In this document: positions 1-7,557 of the stretch, in pieces
How the letters are laid out: every line of letters starts with the position of its first letter
How positions within the stretch are numbered: position 1 is the first letter of the stretch
NCBI GenBank assembly: GCA_902493835.1
Contig: CABURG010000004.1
Span: forward strand, 1 to 27,888
DNA: 27,888 bases
Direction of reading: 5' to 3'
Origin: an uncultured Collinsella sp.
GTDB lineage: Bacteria > Actinomycetota > Coriobacteriia > Coriobacteriales > Coriobacteriaceae
Translations under genes and position numbers: made by a program
The notes under the pieces: generated by a model
Seen by the model: the letters and a program-made list of their open reading frames with translations, nothing else
Databases searched by the model: none
What the model was told of the DNA's origin: nothing

Positions 1-303
1 ACGGCGTGGCGGAATAGCCTTAGGCGCAGGGGGCGCTGACGCGGCCCTCCCTCTTACACCACAAAAATTCGCGCGATCGGAGCCGGCTCGAAAAGAGTGA
101 TTTTGGGTTGTTTGCTGCGGGTGTGGGCTTGGAAACAACGCTCGGGGTGGCGAGGCGCCCAGAATTCGGTCGCAAGGAGGGCGTTCCTCGGCTGTGTCAG
201 GAGTGTCCCTAGGTGCCGGCACATAAGGAACGTCCCTAACTGCCGGAGGGGGTGTCTGCCGTGGCAGGCACCCCCTCCGGATGTGGGAAGTTTGCGCTGC
301 AGG
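1..303. other. Left-edge non-coding stretch
   Basis: I see no convincing gene here. Short open frames exist on both strands but none has a ribosome binding site together with a recognisable product. The right part (about 200-280) carries palindromic GGGAC repeats, listed separately. Bases 2-107 are open in one + frame from the window edge, so the tail of an upstream gene cannot be excluded. Confidence 0.5.
203..280. repeat. GGGAC-type repeats and strong hairpin after the acyltransferase gene
   Basis: On the minus strand two blocks, AGGGACGTTCCTTA and AGGGACACTCC, match the style of blocks at 14997-15065. Bases 243-260 pair with 263-280 (core CCGGAGGGGGTG / CACCCCCTCCGG, one wobble), giving a long GC hairpin 24 bases beyond the stop codon of the leftward acyltransferase gene. 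It has no T-run, so it could stabilise a 3' end or belong to the repeat family rather than act as a classical terminator. Confidence 0.6.
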
Positions 304-2520
304 TTACTTGTCGCCGCCCAGCTTGTGCGGCTTGAGAGCGAGCGCATTGACGAGCGCGTCGGTGGCAGACTTGACGGCTGCCGGCTGCGGATCGTTGACG
401 TGATCCTCAGGATGCACGGGCAGGTCCTTCTTGACTGCGTCGTGGATCAAGTTGAGGTACTCAGTCACGCCAGTGGTCGATAGGTGCGTGCCATCGCCAT
501 CGAACAGGTCGTTGCGGTTGGCACTGTATCCGTACCAGTCGATAACGCGCACGTTCTTGTAGCGCGTAGCGGCGTTGGCGATGGCCTGGTTGGTAGAGCC
601 AACCCACGGCTGCGGGCTGCGCGTGTTCACAAACACCACAATACGCTTATCTCCTGCATCGGTCATGATGGCGTCGACCTGGTCGTCGGTTACCAAGCCG
701 TTGGTGCCCAGGGCAAAGACCACGACCTTGCCGGCAAGGTTCTGCTGGATATAGCCCTCAAATGTCGCACGGCCCGCATCAAACTGGCGGCCCTTTTCGG
801 CATCGATATGGCTGTGCGGGAACACGCCGTCAAAGGAATCAACGGCGCGCAGCGACACGGAGTCACCGATCATCAACAGGTCGTAGGAGCCATCGGGGAA
901 GCCGTCGTTGTCCTTGTCGGTGTCGTCGGCCGCCTGTTGGTCGGTGGGCGCGGTGTTCTTGGCTTCCTTGTTTAGAACTTCGGCGCCCTCGCCGCTCAGC
1001 GCAGACGTCTCGGGCACAAAGACCAGGCCGCCCAGTGCAACGACCAACACGACAGCGCAGGCCGCGCAGGCAGGGACGTGCGCGCGTGCCCAGTTGGCGG
1101 GCGTGGCGGTGCCGTCGCGGAACTCGGATACGGTGCGCCCAAAGGCGCCCTTTCTAAACGGCGTCTCGATAAAGCGATATGAGCATTCGGCCACGGCGAC
1201 CACCAACAGCACCTGCAAAATGTACTGCCACCACGGTGTATCGTTGATGTTGGCGACCGGGTTCATGAGCAACAGCAGGGGATAGTGCCACAGGTAGATG
1301 CTGTACGAGCGCTTGCCAACCCACACGAGCGGCTCGGCGGACAGCGCGCGGGCAACCATTCCCTGGGGCTGCACGCAGGCGGCAATGACCATGAGCGTGA
1401 GGATCGAGCACAGCAGCGTGCCGCCGCGATACTGGAAAGCGGTATAGCCGTTGGTGAGCGCGACCATGGCGGCAAGGCCAACCAGACCCACGACGCCCAA
1501 CACATCGATGGATGCGGGCGAGGACCAAAAGCGCACGAGGGCGCTCGGCTGTGCCGGGGCGGTCTCGGCTGATTCGTCGGCCTTCTCGCCAGGCTTGCCC
1601 TCGGCGTTCTTGCCGTGCTTGGCGGCGCCAGCCAGGCGATTGAGCCCCAAACGATGAGCGAGGCGCACCGGAGCTAGGTCGCGATCGGGGATAAAGGCCA
1701 TCCAGGCGCCCAGCAGCAGCGAGAAGACGCGGGTGTCGGTGCCGTAGTACACGCGGCTGGGGTCGGCGGCAGGGTTGTAAAGCACCATCATGGCGAGGGC
1801 GGATATCGCGGCAAGACCCAGAACCACGCGGCGCGTGTTGGGCTTGCTCACATGCATGGATACCATGGCAAACAGCAGTGGCGGCCAAATCAGGTAGAAC
1901 TGTTCCTCGATGGCAAGCGACCAAAAGTGCGTGAGCGGCGAGGGGTCGCCCAGAGCATTGAAGTACGAGACGTTTTGGGCAATCTGCCACCAGTTGTTGA
2001 AGAACAGCAGCGACGGCAGGATGTCGGGGCGCATCTTGGTGAGCATCACGTGGTTAAAGATAGTGCACAGCGCGCAGGTTACAAACACTACCGTTACCAC
2101 GGCGGGGACCAGGCGACGGATGCGGCGAATCCAGAAGCTCTTGAGGTCGATGCGTCCGGTCTTAGCGACTTCGTTGAGCAGCAAGCGCGTGATCAGATAG
2201 CCCGAAAGCACAAAGAAGATCGTGACGCCAAGCAGGCCGCCCTGAGCCCACGTGAGGTTAAGGTGATAGAGCACCACCGCGACGACGGCAAGCGTGCGCA
2301 GGCCGTCAAGGGCAGGGATGTAGCGGGACTTGGGGCGAACAGGCGTCTGCTCCGCGGCGGGAGTGTTGGCGCGGCCCGCGTTGTTGGCAGAAGCGCGATG
2401 GGGGCTCGCGGCGCGTCGCGGCTCGTTGGTACGGCGCTCGCCCTTCACGCGTTCGTGCGGCGCCGGCTCGTTGCCCGTGCGGCGTCGACCGCGCGAGCCC
2501 GATTGCGAGAGTTGTTCCAT
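304..2520 (-). CDS. Membrane O-acyltransferase, acyltransferase-3 plus SGNH domain (OafA/OatA-like)
   Basis: Predicted cell-envelope O-acyltransferase that moves acyl (usually acetyl) groups across the membrane onto peptidoglycan or an envelope glycan. Residues 1-65 are an Arg-rich cytoplasmic tail. Residues 66-460 form the multi-helix acyltransferase-3 domain, with YIPALDGLRTLAVV at the first helix, the family His at 86, the FFVLSGYLIT segment and EEQFYLIWP at 205-213. Another helix at about 483-503 leads to an extracytoplasmic SGNH domain with GDS (Ser554), GTN (605-607) and DGTH (Asp676, His679), so the Ser/Asp/His triad is complete. A DTDKDNDGFPDG segment (533-544) resembles a calcium-binding thrombospondin type-3 or dockerin loop. 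At 738 residues it is long for the family because of the basic tail. The ATG at 2520 has only a weak GGATG upstream. The acceptor is inferred, not shown. Confidence 0.88.
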   Translation of the reverse strand: MEQLSQSGSRGRRRTGNEPAPHERVKGERRTNEPRRAASPHRASANNAGRANTPAAEQTPVRPKSRYIPALDGLRTLAVVAVVLYHLNLTWAQGGLLGVTIFFVLSGYLITRLLLNEVAKTGRIDLKSFWIRRIRRLVPAVVTVVFVTCALCTIFNHVMLTKMRPDILPSLLFFNNWWQIAQNVSYFNALGDPSPLTHFWSLAIEEQFYLIWPPLLFAMVSMHVSKPNTRRVVLGLAAISALAMMVLYNPAADPSRVYYGTDTRVFSLLLGAWMAFIPDRDLAPVRLAHRLGLNRLAGAAKHGKNAEGKPGEKADESAETAPAQPSALVRFWSSPASIDVLGVVGLVGLAAMVALTNGYTAFQYRGGTLLCSILTLMVIAACVQPQGMVARALSAEPLVWVGKRSYSIYLWHYPLLLLMNPVANINDTPWWQYILQVLLVVAVAECSYRFIETPFRKGAFGRTVSEFRDGTATPANWARAHVPACAACAVVLVVALGGLVFVPETSALSGEGAEVLNKEAKNTAPTDQQAADDTDKDNDGFPDGSYDLLMIGDSVSLRAVDSFDGVFPHSHIDAEKGRQFDAGRATFEGYIQQNLAGKVVVFALGTNGLVTDDQVDAIMTDAGDKRIVVFVNTRSPQPWVGSTNQAIANAATRYKNVRVIDWYGYSANRNDLFDGDGTHLSTTGVTEYLNLIHDAVKKDLPVHPEDHVNDPQPAAVKSATDALVNALALKPHKLGGDK

Positions 2521-2707
2521 AAAACATCATCCAATGACGAGAATAATCAGCACGCCTTCATTGTAGCTGCCTGCTCCTGTGAATGCTTGCTGCTGGCGCA
2601 AGCTCAAGCGCGCGTCCACATCAAAGTGAACTAAAGTTATAGGGGGTGCGAGAGCGCACGATCGACGGCCGACGGTGGGCATAAGGCCCGCAGATGAGGA
2701 GGTTTCC

Positions 2708-3670
2708 ATGGCAGATCGCGGCATCGTTGCGGTGTTCGGCAGCATGAACATGGACCTTTCGGTGGCGTGCGAGCGCATACCGCGTGCGGGCGAGACCGTC
2801 GGCGGCAGCGGGTTTATCACCAACGCCGGAGGCAAGGGCGCCAATCAGGCCGTAGCTGCCGCGCGTATGGGCGCGTGCACGCACATGATCGGCGCGGTCG
2901 GTCGCGACGCGTTCGGCGCGTCGCTCGTGGCGGGGCTCCAAGACGCCGGCGTGGACTGTGACTTTGTAGTGCATCGCGATGACGTGGAGACGGGAACGGC
3001 GACCATCATTCGCTGCGAGAGCGACAACCGCATCATACTGTCACCGGGCGCCAACCATGCGCTTGCGGGCGCGGACGTTGCCTGCGCGTTGAGGCGTCTG
3101 GTGGCCCATGAGCTCGACGGCGACGCCAGCGAGATTGCCCCGGCTGCCGGAAGCGTCTTTATCGCCCAGGGCGAATGTGACCTTGCGGCGACGGCCGAGG
3201 CGCTTGTTTGCGCTCACGAGCTGGGGTTCTATACGGTCTTTAATCCAGCGCCCGCCTGCGAGCTGCCTGCGGAGGTCTGGCCTGCGGTCGACCTGGTCTG
3301 TCCCAACGAGACCGAGTGCCAGGTGCTGACGGGCATTCTGCCCACGGATGATGTGAGTTGCGTCGCCGCGCTCAATGCGCTGCTCGACAAGGGCGCCGGC
3401 GCCGCGGTCATCACGCTGGGCGGTGCCGGCTCGGTTACGCTCGGCGATGGCGGTGAACTGCCGCGCATGCCGGCACTTTCGAGTGCGGTAGTCGATACCA
3501 CGGCCGCCGGCGATACGTTTATCGGCGCGTTGGCGGCGGCTCGCCTAGAGGGCCTGCCGCTCTTTGAGTGCATGGCCGCGGGTGCTCGCGCCTCGGCAGT
3601 GACGGTGTCGCGCCTGGGCGCTCAGCAATCGATTCCCACGCGCGCCGAAGTTGAACATTGGTTTGGTTAA
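2708..3670 (+). CDS. rbsK: Ribokinase (PfkB family)
   Basis: Phosphorylates D-ribose to ribose 5-phosphate in the cytoplasm. The 320-residue protein has the PfkB N-terminal signature (GSMNMDL at 11-17, GGKGANQA at 41-48) and the C-terminal signature DTTAAGDTF (263-271), in which Asp269 is the catalytic base. The NPAPA motif at 179-183 and length near 310 favour ribokinase over other PfkB sugar kinases. I chose ATG 2708 because GAGGAGG lies at 2696-2702; an upstream in-frame GTG at 2675 would place that site inside the gene. The next gene, a nucleoside hydrolase, starts 30 bases on with no terminator, so ribose released there can be phosphorylated here. The kinase family is certain; the exact sugar is inferred. 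Confidence 0.88.
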   Translation: MADRGIVAVFGSMNMDLSVACERIPRAGETVGGSGFITNAGGKGANQAVAAARMGACTHMIGAVGRDAFGASLVAGLQDAGVDCDFVVHRDDVETGTATIIRCESDNRIILSPGANHALAGADVACALRRLVAHELDGDASEIAPAAGSVFIAQGECDLAATAEALVCAHELGFYTVFNPAPACELPAEVWPAVDLVCPNETECQVLTGILPTDDVSCVAALNALLDKGAGAAVITLGGAGSVTLGDGGELPRMPALSSAVVDTTAAGDTFIGALAAARLEGLPLFECMAAGARASAVTVSRLGAQQSIPTRAEVEHWFG

Positions 3671-3700
3671 ACGATAAAGACGGAGAAGCGGAGTAGAACA

Positions 3701-4675
3701 ATGGCAATCAAGAAGCTGATCCTTGATCTGGATATGGGTGTGGACGATGCGATGGCGCTGGCCTATGCCATCGCGAGCCCCGAGGTGGAGCTCGTGGGCA
3801 TCACCACGTGCTTTGGCAACGTGCGCGTCGAGCAATCGGCGCACAACTGCTTGGCGGTGCTCGATCTGCTGGGTCGCCCCGAGGTTCCGGTGTACCTGGG
3901 TGCCGACCGTCCTCTGCAAGCGACTGAGCCCTATACGCCGCCGGCGTCCACCGCGCTCATTCACGGCAAGAACGGCATCGGCGGCGCGAGCGTGCCCGCG
4001 TCGCCCTACGAGCCGGTGGGGGCGACCTCGGCCGACGGCAACGCTGCGGTCGATTATCTGATCGATGCCGCGCGCACCTATGGTCCCGATCTGGTCTACG
4101 TAGCGACTGGCCCGCTCTCCAACCTGGCGCTCGCCCTGGAGCGCGATGCGGCGGCGATGATGTCCATCGGCCGCGTGGTCGTGATGGGCGGCGCCCTTAC
4201 CGTGCCCGGTAACGTGAGCGCGGGCGCCGAGGCCAACATGGCGAGCGACCCCGAGGCAGCCGACGCGGTGCTGCGCTCGGGCCGTAAGCTCACCATGGTG
4301 GGTCTGGACGTGACGCATCGCGTGGTGCTCACACGCCGCGACATTGCCGGCTGGACGGGCTCGGGCACCATGGCGGGCTGCGCATTTGCGAGCATGGTCG
4401 AGCACTACATCGGCTCGTACGAGATGAACGCACCCTACCTGGGTGGTTGTGCGCTGCACGATCCGCTGGCCGTTGCCGTGGCGGTCGACCCCACGCTCGT
4501 AGGTGCGCTCGGCTGCAACCTGCGTGTTGATCTGCTGGGCGAGTACCGCGGTCGCACCATCTGCGATGAGCGTCGCCTGTCCGATCCGGACAAGAGCGCG
4601 CTTGTGGCACTGACCGTGGATGCTCCGCGCTTCCTGTCCGAGTTCAAGACGCGTATGGCCCGTGTCCTTGGCTAA
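3701..4675 (+). CDS. Inosine/uridine-preferring nucleoside hydrolase family protein
   Basis: Hydrolyses the N-glycosidic bond of ribonucleosides to give a free base and ribose. The 324-residue sequence keeps the calcium and catalytic cluster: Asp9, Asp11, Asp15 and Asp16 in DLDMGVDDA (usually DTDPGIDDA, so Met replaces Pro), the HGKNGIGG segment at 88-95, the sugar-binding stretch around Asn171, Glu177 and Asn179, and His253-Asp254 in LHDPLAVA, corresponding to the proton-donor His and a calcium-binding Asp. GCGGAG at 3688-3693 is the ribosome binding site. It follows rbsK by 30 bases, forming a ribonucleoside catabolic pair. Substrate preference cannot be read from sequence. luxS lies downstream, but a strong inverted repeat separates them. 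Confidence 0.88.
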   Translation: MAIKKLILDLDMGVDDAMALAYAIASPEVELVGITTCFGNVRVEQSAHNCLAVLDLLGRPEVPVYLGADRPLQATEPYTPPASTALIHGKNGIGGASVPASPYEPVGATSADGNAAVDYLIDAARTYGPDLVYVATGPLSNLALALERDAAAMMSIGRVVVMGGALTVPGNVSAGAEANMASDPEAADAVLRSGRKLTMVGLDVTHRVVLTRRDIAGWTGSGTMAGCAFASMVEHYIGSYEMNAPYLGGCALHDPLAVAVAVDPTLVGALGCNLRVDLLGEYRGRTICDERRLSDPDKSALVALTVDAPRFLSEFKTRMARVLG

Positions 4676-4684
4676 GTTGTCTTT

Positions 4685-4755
4685 TTGGGACGGGGCTTTT
4701 TTGACTGGTATGATTGGTGTGACCATTCGAACCAGCTAAAAGAGCCCCGTCCCAA
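4685..4755. repeat. 24-bp inverted repeat between the nucleoside hydrolase gene and luxS
   Basis: Bases 4685-4708 and 4732-4755 are reverse complements at 21 of 24 positions (core TTGGGACGGGGCT / AGCCCCGTCCCAA) around a 23-nt loop. The GGGAC core again appears. No T-run follows on the + strand, although T6 lies inside the left arm. A weak promoter TTGGTG-N17-TAAAAG (4714-4719, 4737-4742) sits within the loop and right arm and could serve luxS, in which case the repeat could be an operator. Confidence 0.7.
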
Positions 4756-4778
4756 TTTGACTATCGAGAGGATCTGCC

Positions 4779-5267
4779 ATGGAGCGCATCGCCAGCTTTT
4801 CCGTTGATCATCTGCTGCTTGAGCCCGGCGTGTATGTGAGCCGCATCGACCGCGATCCGGCGACCGGTGCCGCCGTCACCACGTTTGACCTGCGTCTGAC
4901 CACGCCCAACAAGGAGCCGGTCATGAACACGGCCGAGTGCCACACCATCGAGCACCTGGGCGCGACGTTCCTTCGCAATCATGCCGAGTGGTCGAGCCGC
5001 ATTGTCTACTTTGGCCCCATGGGCTGCCGCACGGGCTTTTATCTGGTTGTCTTTGGCGAGCTGACGAGCGAGAAGATCTTGCCGCTCGTCCGCGAGCTGT
5101 TTGAGTTTGTCGCCGACTTTGAGGGCGATGTCCCCGGTGCCGCTCCCGAGGAGTGCGGTAACTACCTGGACCAGAACCTTCCTATGGCTAACTGGCTCGC
5201 ACGCCGTTACCTCGACCGCGACCTGGCCGATATCGACGAGAAGCACCTGCACTATCAGCAGGCGTAA
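4779..5267 (+). CDS. luxS: S-ribosylhomocysteine lyase LuxS
   Basis: Cleaves S-ribosylhomocysteine to homocysteine and DPD, the precursor of autoinducer-2, in the activated methyl cycle. The 162-residue length is normal. The metal site is complete: His55 and His59 in HTIEHL, with catalytic Glu58 between them, and Cys126 in EECGNYLDQ. The catalytic Cys83 is in MGCRTGFY. GAGAGGA stands about 7 bases before ATG 4779. A terminator follows at 5296-5327, so the gene is probably monocistronic. No SAH nucleosidase gene (pfs) is in the window. Confidence 0.97.
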   Translation: MERIASFSVDHLLLEPGVYVSRIDRDPATGAAVTTFDLRLTTPNKEPVMNTAECHTIEHLGATFLRNHAEWSSRIVYFGPMGCRTGFYLVVFGELTSEKILPLVRELFEFVADFEGDVPGAAPEECGNYLDQNLPMANWLARRYLDRDLADIDEKHLHYQQA

Positions 5268-5295
5268 GAGCTTTATCGCCCAAAACGAGCGCATT

Positions 5296-5327
5296 GGGCG
5301 CCTTCGCTTATGCGGGGGCGCCTTTTT
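5296..5327 (+). terminator. luxS: Rho-independent terminator of luxS
   Basis: GGGCGCC (5296-5302) pairs with GGCGCCT (5317-5323, one wobble), with CGC/GCG pairing inside the loop, followed by TTTTT at 5323-5327. It lies 29 bases after the luxS stop. Confidence 0.8.
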
Positions 5328-5348
5328 GTTGATTGGTCAGGACGAGCG

Positions 5349-5401
5349 TTCAAAATCGCTCATGTTTGTTCTAGAATGTTCGTATAGTCACATTTACGAA
5401 C
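5349..5401 (+). promoter_or_regulatory. Candidate promoter and operator of the DUF4867 gene
   Basis: TTCAAA (5349-5354), a 17-base spacer and TAGAAT (5372-5377) make a plausible sigma-70 type promoter. Immediately downstream, GTTCGTA (5378-5384) and TACGAAC (5395-5401) form a perfect 7-bp inverted repeat with a 10-base gap, at the expected transcription start and touching the AGGAG ribosome binding site. It could be a repressor site or a leader hairpin that masks the ribosome binding site. Confidence 0.45.
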
Positions 5402-5411
5402 AGGAGTGAAC

Positions 5412-6056
5412 ATGCATATCTACTCTGTCAACGATCCCGAGTTCAAATCCTATGGCAACGTTTGGGATGGCGTTCCGTCCGAGCTCACGTCGCCCGTGCT
5501 CGAGGCACTCTCTGCCACGCCCATTCCCGAGGGCAGCAAGTACGTTGCAAGCGCGCCGGAGCTCGAGGGCGTCAAGGATGCCGATAAACTGGGCTTTCTC
5601 ATGTTTGGTGGCCGTCCCTTCCAGCTCGGCTGGTGCAACGGTCACAGCACGCGCCTCAACTGCCTGGAGTACCACCGCGCCAGCGAGTTCAACCTGGGTG
5701 CTCGCGATTTTATCCTGCTCGTGGCGCATCGCTGGGAGATCGAGGACGGCAAGCTCGACACCGCGTGCGTCAAGGCGTTCCGCGTGCCGGCGGGCAAGGT
5801 TGTCGAGGTTTTCAACACCACGCTCCACTATACGCCGTGCATGGTCGACGACGGTGGCTTCCAGGTGATGGTGGCGCTTCCCGCCGGCACCAACGGTCCG
5901 CGCCCCGAGGCTGCGGCCGACATGCCCACGGCCGGCGACGCTTACTGCTATTGGAAGGCCGACAAGTGGGTTCTCTGCCATGCCGACAGCCCCAAGGCTG
6001 CCGAGGGCGGCTACGTAGGTCTCATCGGCAAGAACCTCGACATCGCCTGCGACTAG
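5412..6056 (+). CDS. DUF4867 family protein (cupin-like, sugar-locus associated)
   Basis: A 214-residue soluble protein that I recognise as DUF4867-like. Family members often sit with sugar isomerases and related catabolic genes, but the reaction is not established. His79, Glu86 and His88 in HSTRLNCLEYH, together with His139 in TLHYTP, could be metal ligands of a cupin or ureidoglycolate-lyase-like barrel; that is inference. The start is ATG 5412 with AGGAG at 5402-5406; a GTG at 5406 overlaps that site and is rejected. The gene appears complete, ending NLDIACD. Its last 60 bases and the palindrome behind it recur in decayed form at 7339-7467, on the other side of the ATPase gene. Confidence 0.65.
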   Translation: MHIYSVNDPEFKSYGNVWDGVPSELTSPVLEALSATPIPEGSKYVASAPELEGVKDADKLGFLMFGGRPFQLGWCNGHSTRLNCLEYHRASEFNLGARDFILLVAHRWEIEDGKLDTACVKAFRVPAGKVVEVFNTTLHYTPCMVDDGGFQVMVALPAGTNGPRPEAAADMPTAGDAYCYWKADKWVLCHADSPKAAEGGYVGLIGKNLDIACD

Positions 6057-6125
6057 AATCTTCCATCTCGATCTGTAACATCTAGCGGGCTAAATCGTCT
6101 CTACCTGTTACAGATCGAGACAAAC
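5997..6125 (+). repeat. Left copy of a direct repeat flanking the ATPase gene
   Basis: Bases 5997-6125 (end of the DUF4867 gene plus its 3' palindrome) match 7339-7467. Bases 6057-6125 are nearly identical to 7399-7467, with differences only near CCA/TGT and CGA/TTA. The coding part, 5997-6056, matches 7339-7398 at roughly 80 percent with one inserted and one deleted base. The two copies bracket the leftward ATPase gene. Confidence 0.85.
6066..6120. repeat. Palindromic element with TCTCGATCTGTAACA arms, copy 1
   Basis: TCTCGATCTGTAACA (6066-6080) is the exact reverse complement of TGTTACAGATCGAGA (6106-6120), around a 25-nt loop. Copies occur at 7408-7462 and 7489-7543. It begins nine bases beyond the DUF4867 stop codon. 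Confidence 0.9.
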
Positions 6126-6135
6126 CGGGCCCAAG

Positions 6136-6168
6136 CCGCCACAAAGGTGCCTGTCCCCTTTGTGGTGG
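6136..6168. repeat. CCRCCACAAAGG palindrome, copy 1
   Basis: CCGCCACAAAGG (6136-6147) pairs with CCTTTGTGGTGG (6157-6168) around a 9-nt loop; the reverse strand reads GGGGACAGGCACC. A second copy is at 7558-7590. It lies four bases beyond the stop codon of the leftward ATPase gene, so it may serve as that gene's 3' hairpin, though without a T-run. Confidence 0.85.
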
Positions 6169-6172
6169 CTGC

Positions 6173-7279
6173 CTAGAGTTGGCTGCGCAGATAGTCAGCC
6201 ATATATGGAACGGCGAAACGCACGTAACCGCGGCGCGCCTGTTCGATTACGCCGGCGTCGATGAGGCGCCGGCGATACTTTTGCGCATAGTCGGGTGTGA
6301 CTGACATACGTTTCGCTACATCGGAAATGCGCGAAACGGCGTCTTCGTCATCAGTCATTGCGTCGAGAAACGCGACGTCTTGGTCCGATAGCGCGGCGAG
6401 CGTCGTTTCACAAACATCGTTTTCGAAATCGGCTTTTGACGCTTCGATAGCTCCGTCGACTTGCTCTGGCGTTACGTGTTCTCCTGTCTTGCAGCGATTG
6501 CCGATGTTATAGCCGATGAGCTGCAGCATATAGGGCGAGCCTTGGGTTGCGCGAGCGGCACGGAGGCGAAGATCGCCTGGAATATCAAGGTCGAGCTCTT
6601 CGAAAGCCCGCTGATAATAGGCATCGACATCTCCGACTGAAAGCGGTTCGAGCGTGACCTTGCGAGCGCGGTTGAGAAATGTCAGCACGCGGTCATTGAG
6701 CGTTGCACAGACGGCTCCCGGGAGACCTGCCATAACAAGCGCGACGTTGAGTCCCTCACCGACCAGCTCTTGATAGGCGGTGACGAGCTGTCTAATCTCA
6801 GGTGAATTAGCTTGGAGCTCATCGATAAGGATGAGGATGCCGTGCCCCTGCTCGGTCAGCTTGCGCGCCAGCTGCGTGAGTTTGAACTGGAAACTCTTGG
6901 TCTCCTGCACATCGCGTGTGAACTCGAGACCGGCTGAGAAGCCGAAGACGCTCAAGCTACCGCCAGAAAGTTTGGGGAGATGACGCTTGCTGACATAAGG
7001 CTCGCCTGCTTCTTGGATTTTTTCAACAATGCGCTCAAGCATATCTTCGGAGGCTACGGTGGGTGTGGCGACAACAAAACCGAGCTTGCGTGCGCGGTCG
7101 GCAAGTTCCCACAGAAGAACCGTCTTGCCGCTGCCTCGCTGGCCGAGCATGAGCATGGCTCGGTCTCGATTGCCCGGCTCCTGCTCAAGACCGGAGATGA
7201 ATGTCGAAATCACGTTCCCGCGACCCACCAGATAGGACGGGCGATTTCCAAATGAGGGGGAGAAGATGGTTTCAGTCAT
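6173..7279 (-). CDS. Stand-alone AAA ATPase with C-terminal winged helix
   Basis: A 368-residue P-loop ATPase of the AAA_16/Orc1-Cdc6-like kind found alone in many genomes. Walker A is GQRGSGKT (46-53) and Walker B is ILILIDE (148-154), with a sensor-1-like strand near 178-188. The last 90 residues (DVAKRMSVTPDYAQKYRR and after) look like a winged-helix DNA-binding domain. No transmembrane or nuclease domain is visible, so its biological role is unknown. AAAGGAG stands just before ATG 7279, within a purine-rich leader of repeated GGAAA units (7284-7320), and a TTGACT lies further upstream. It opposes its neighbours, lies between duplicated sequence and seems slightly less GC-rich than they are, all consistent with a later insertion. 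Related genes occur in many copies in anaerobic gut bacteria. Confidence 0.8.
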   Translation of the reverse strand: MTETIFSPSFGNRPSYLVGRGNVISTFISGLEQEPGNRDRAMLMLGQRGSGKTVLLWELADRARKLGFVVATPTVASEDMLERIVEKIQEAGEPYVSKRHLPKLSGGSLSVFGFSAGLEFTRDVQETKSFQFKLTQLARKLTEQGHGILILIDELQANSPEIRQLVTAYQELVGEGLNVALVMAGLPGAVCATLNDRVLTFLNRARKVTLEPLSVGDVDAYYQRAFEELDLDIPGDLRLRAARATQGSPYMLQLIGYNIGNRCKTGEHVTPEQVDGAIEASKADFENDVCETTLAALSDQDVAFLDAMTDDEDAVSRISDVAKRMSVTPDYAQKYRRRLIDAGVIEQARRGYVRFAVPYMADYLRSQL

Positions 7280-7338
7280 AAGTCTCCTTTCCTTTTTTTC
7301 CTATTTTTTCCTTTCTTTCCTATTCAGTCAAATGAATT

Positions 7339-7398
7339 GCTGAGCGAAGGCGGTTGCGTAGGCCTCGTCGGCAAAACCTCGACATCACCTGCGACTAG
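7339..7398 (+). pseudogene. Decayed copy of the 3' end of the DUF4867 gene
   Basis: These 60 bases align with 5997-6056, the final codons of the DUF4867 gene. One extra base near 7345-7349 and one missing base near 7374 break the reading frame, while the closing CTGCGACTAGAATCTT is kept. No start codon or ribosome binding site is present, so it is a remnant. Confidence 0.8.
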
Positions 7399-7407
7399 AA
7401 TCTTCTG

Positions 7408-7543
7408 TCTCGATCTGTAACATCTAGCGGGCTAAATCGTCTCTACCTGTTACAGATTTAGACAAACTGCAGGGGACAGACCGAACAATCTCGATCTGTA
7501 ACACCAGGCCCGGTTTTGGCGGCCTAACTGTTACAGATCGAGA
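7408..7543. repeat. TCTCGATCTGTAACA palindromes, copies 2 and 3
   Basis: Copy 2 spans 7408-7462; its right arm has TTA in place of CGA, weakening the pairing. Copy 3 spans 7489-7543 with perfect 15-bp arms (7489-7503, 7529-7543) and a different loop, CCAGGCCCGG...CGGCCTAAC, that can partly pair with itself. Between them CAGGGGACAGACCGAACAA (7470-7488) carries a GGGGAC core. The region 7280-7742 holds only the ATPase leader, these repeats, the gene remnant and the GH1 promoter region. Confidence 0.85.
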
Positions 7544-7557
7544 CAAACCGCCCTACA

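Noticed and set aside
1..40. GGCGTGGCGGAATAG resembling a tRNA-Leu start
   Set aside because: No anticodon arm, T-arm or matching acceptor end follows within 90 bases.
54..347. A 97-residue minus-strand frame at the left edge
   Set aside because: No ribosome binding site, it overlaps the end of the acyltransferase gene and the repeats, and no family resemblance is seen.
3545..4726. A 393-residue open frame antisense to the nucleoside hydrolase
   Set aside because: His/Arg/Ala-rich shadow with no domain, opposite a gene with complete catalytic residues.
6173..7279. Phage-defence role for the ATPase
   Set aside because: No nuclease, toxin, reverse transcriptase or other defence partner lies next to it; the domain content alone does not support the claim.
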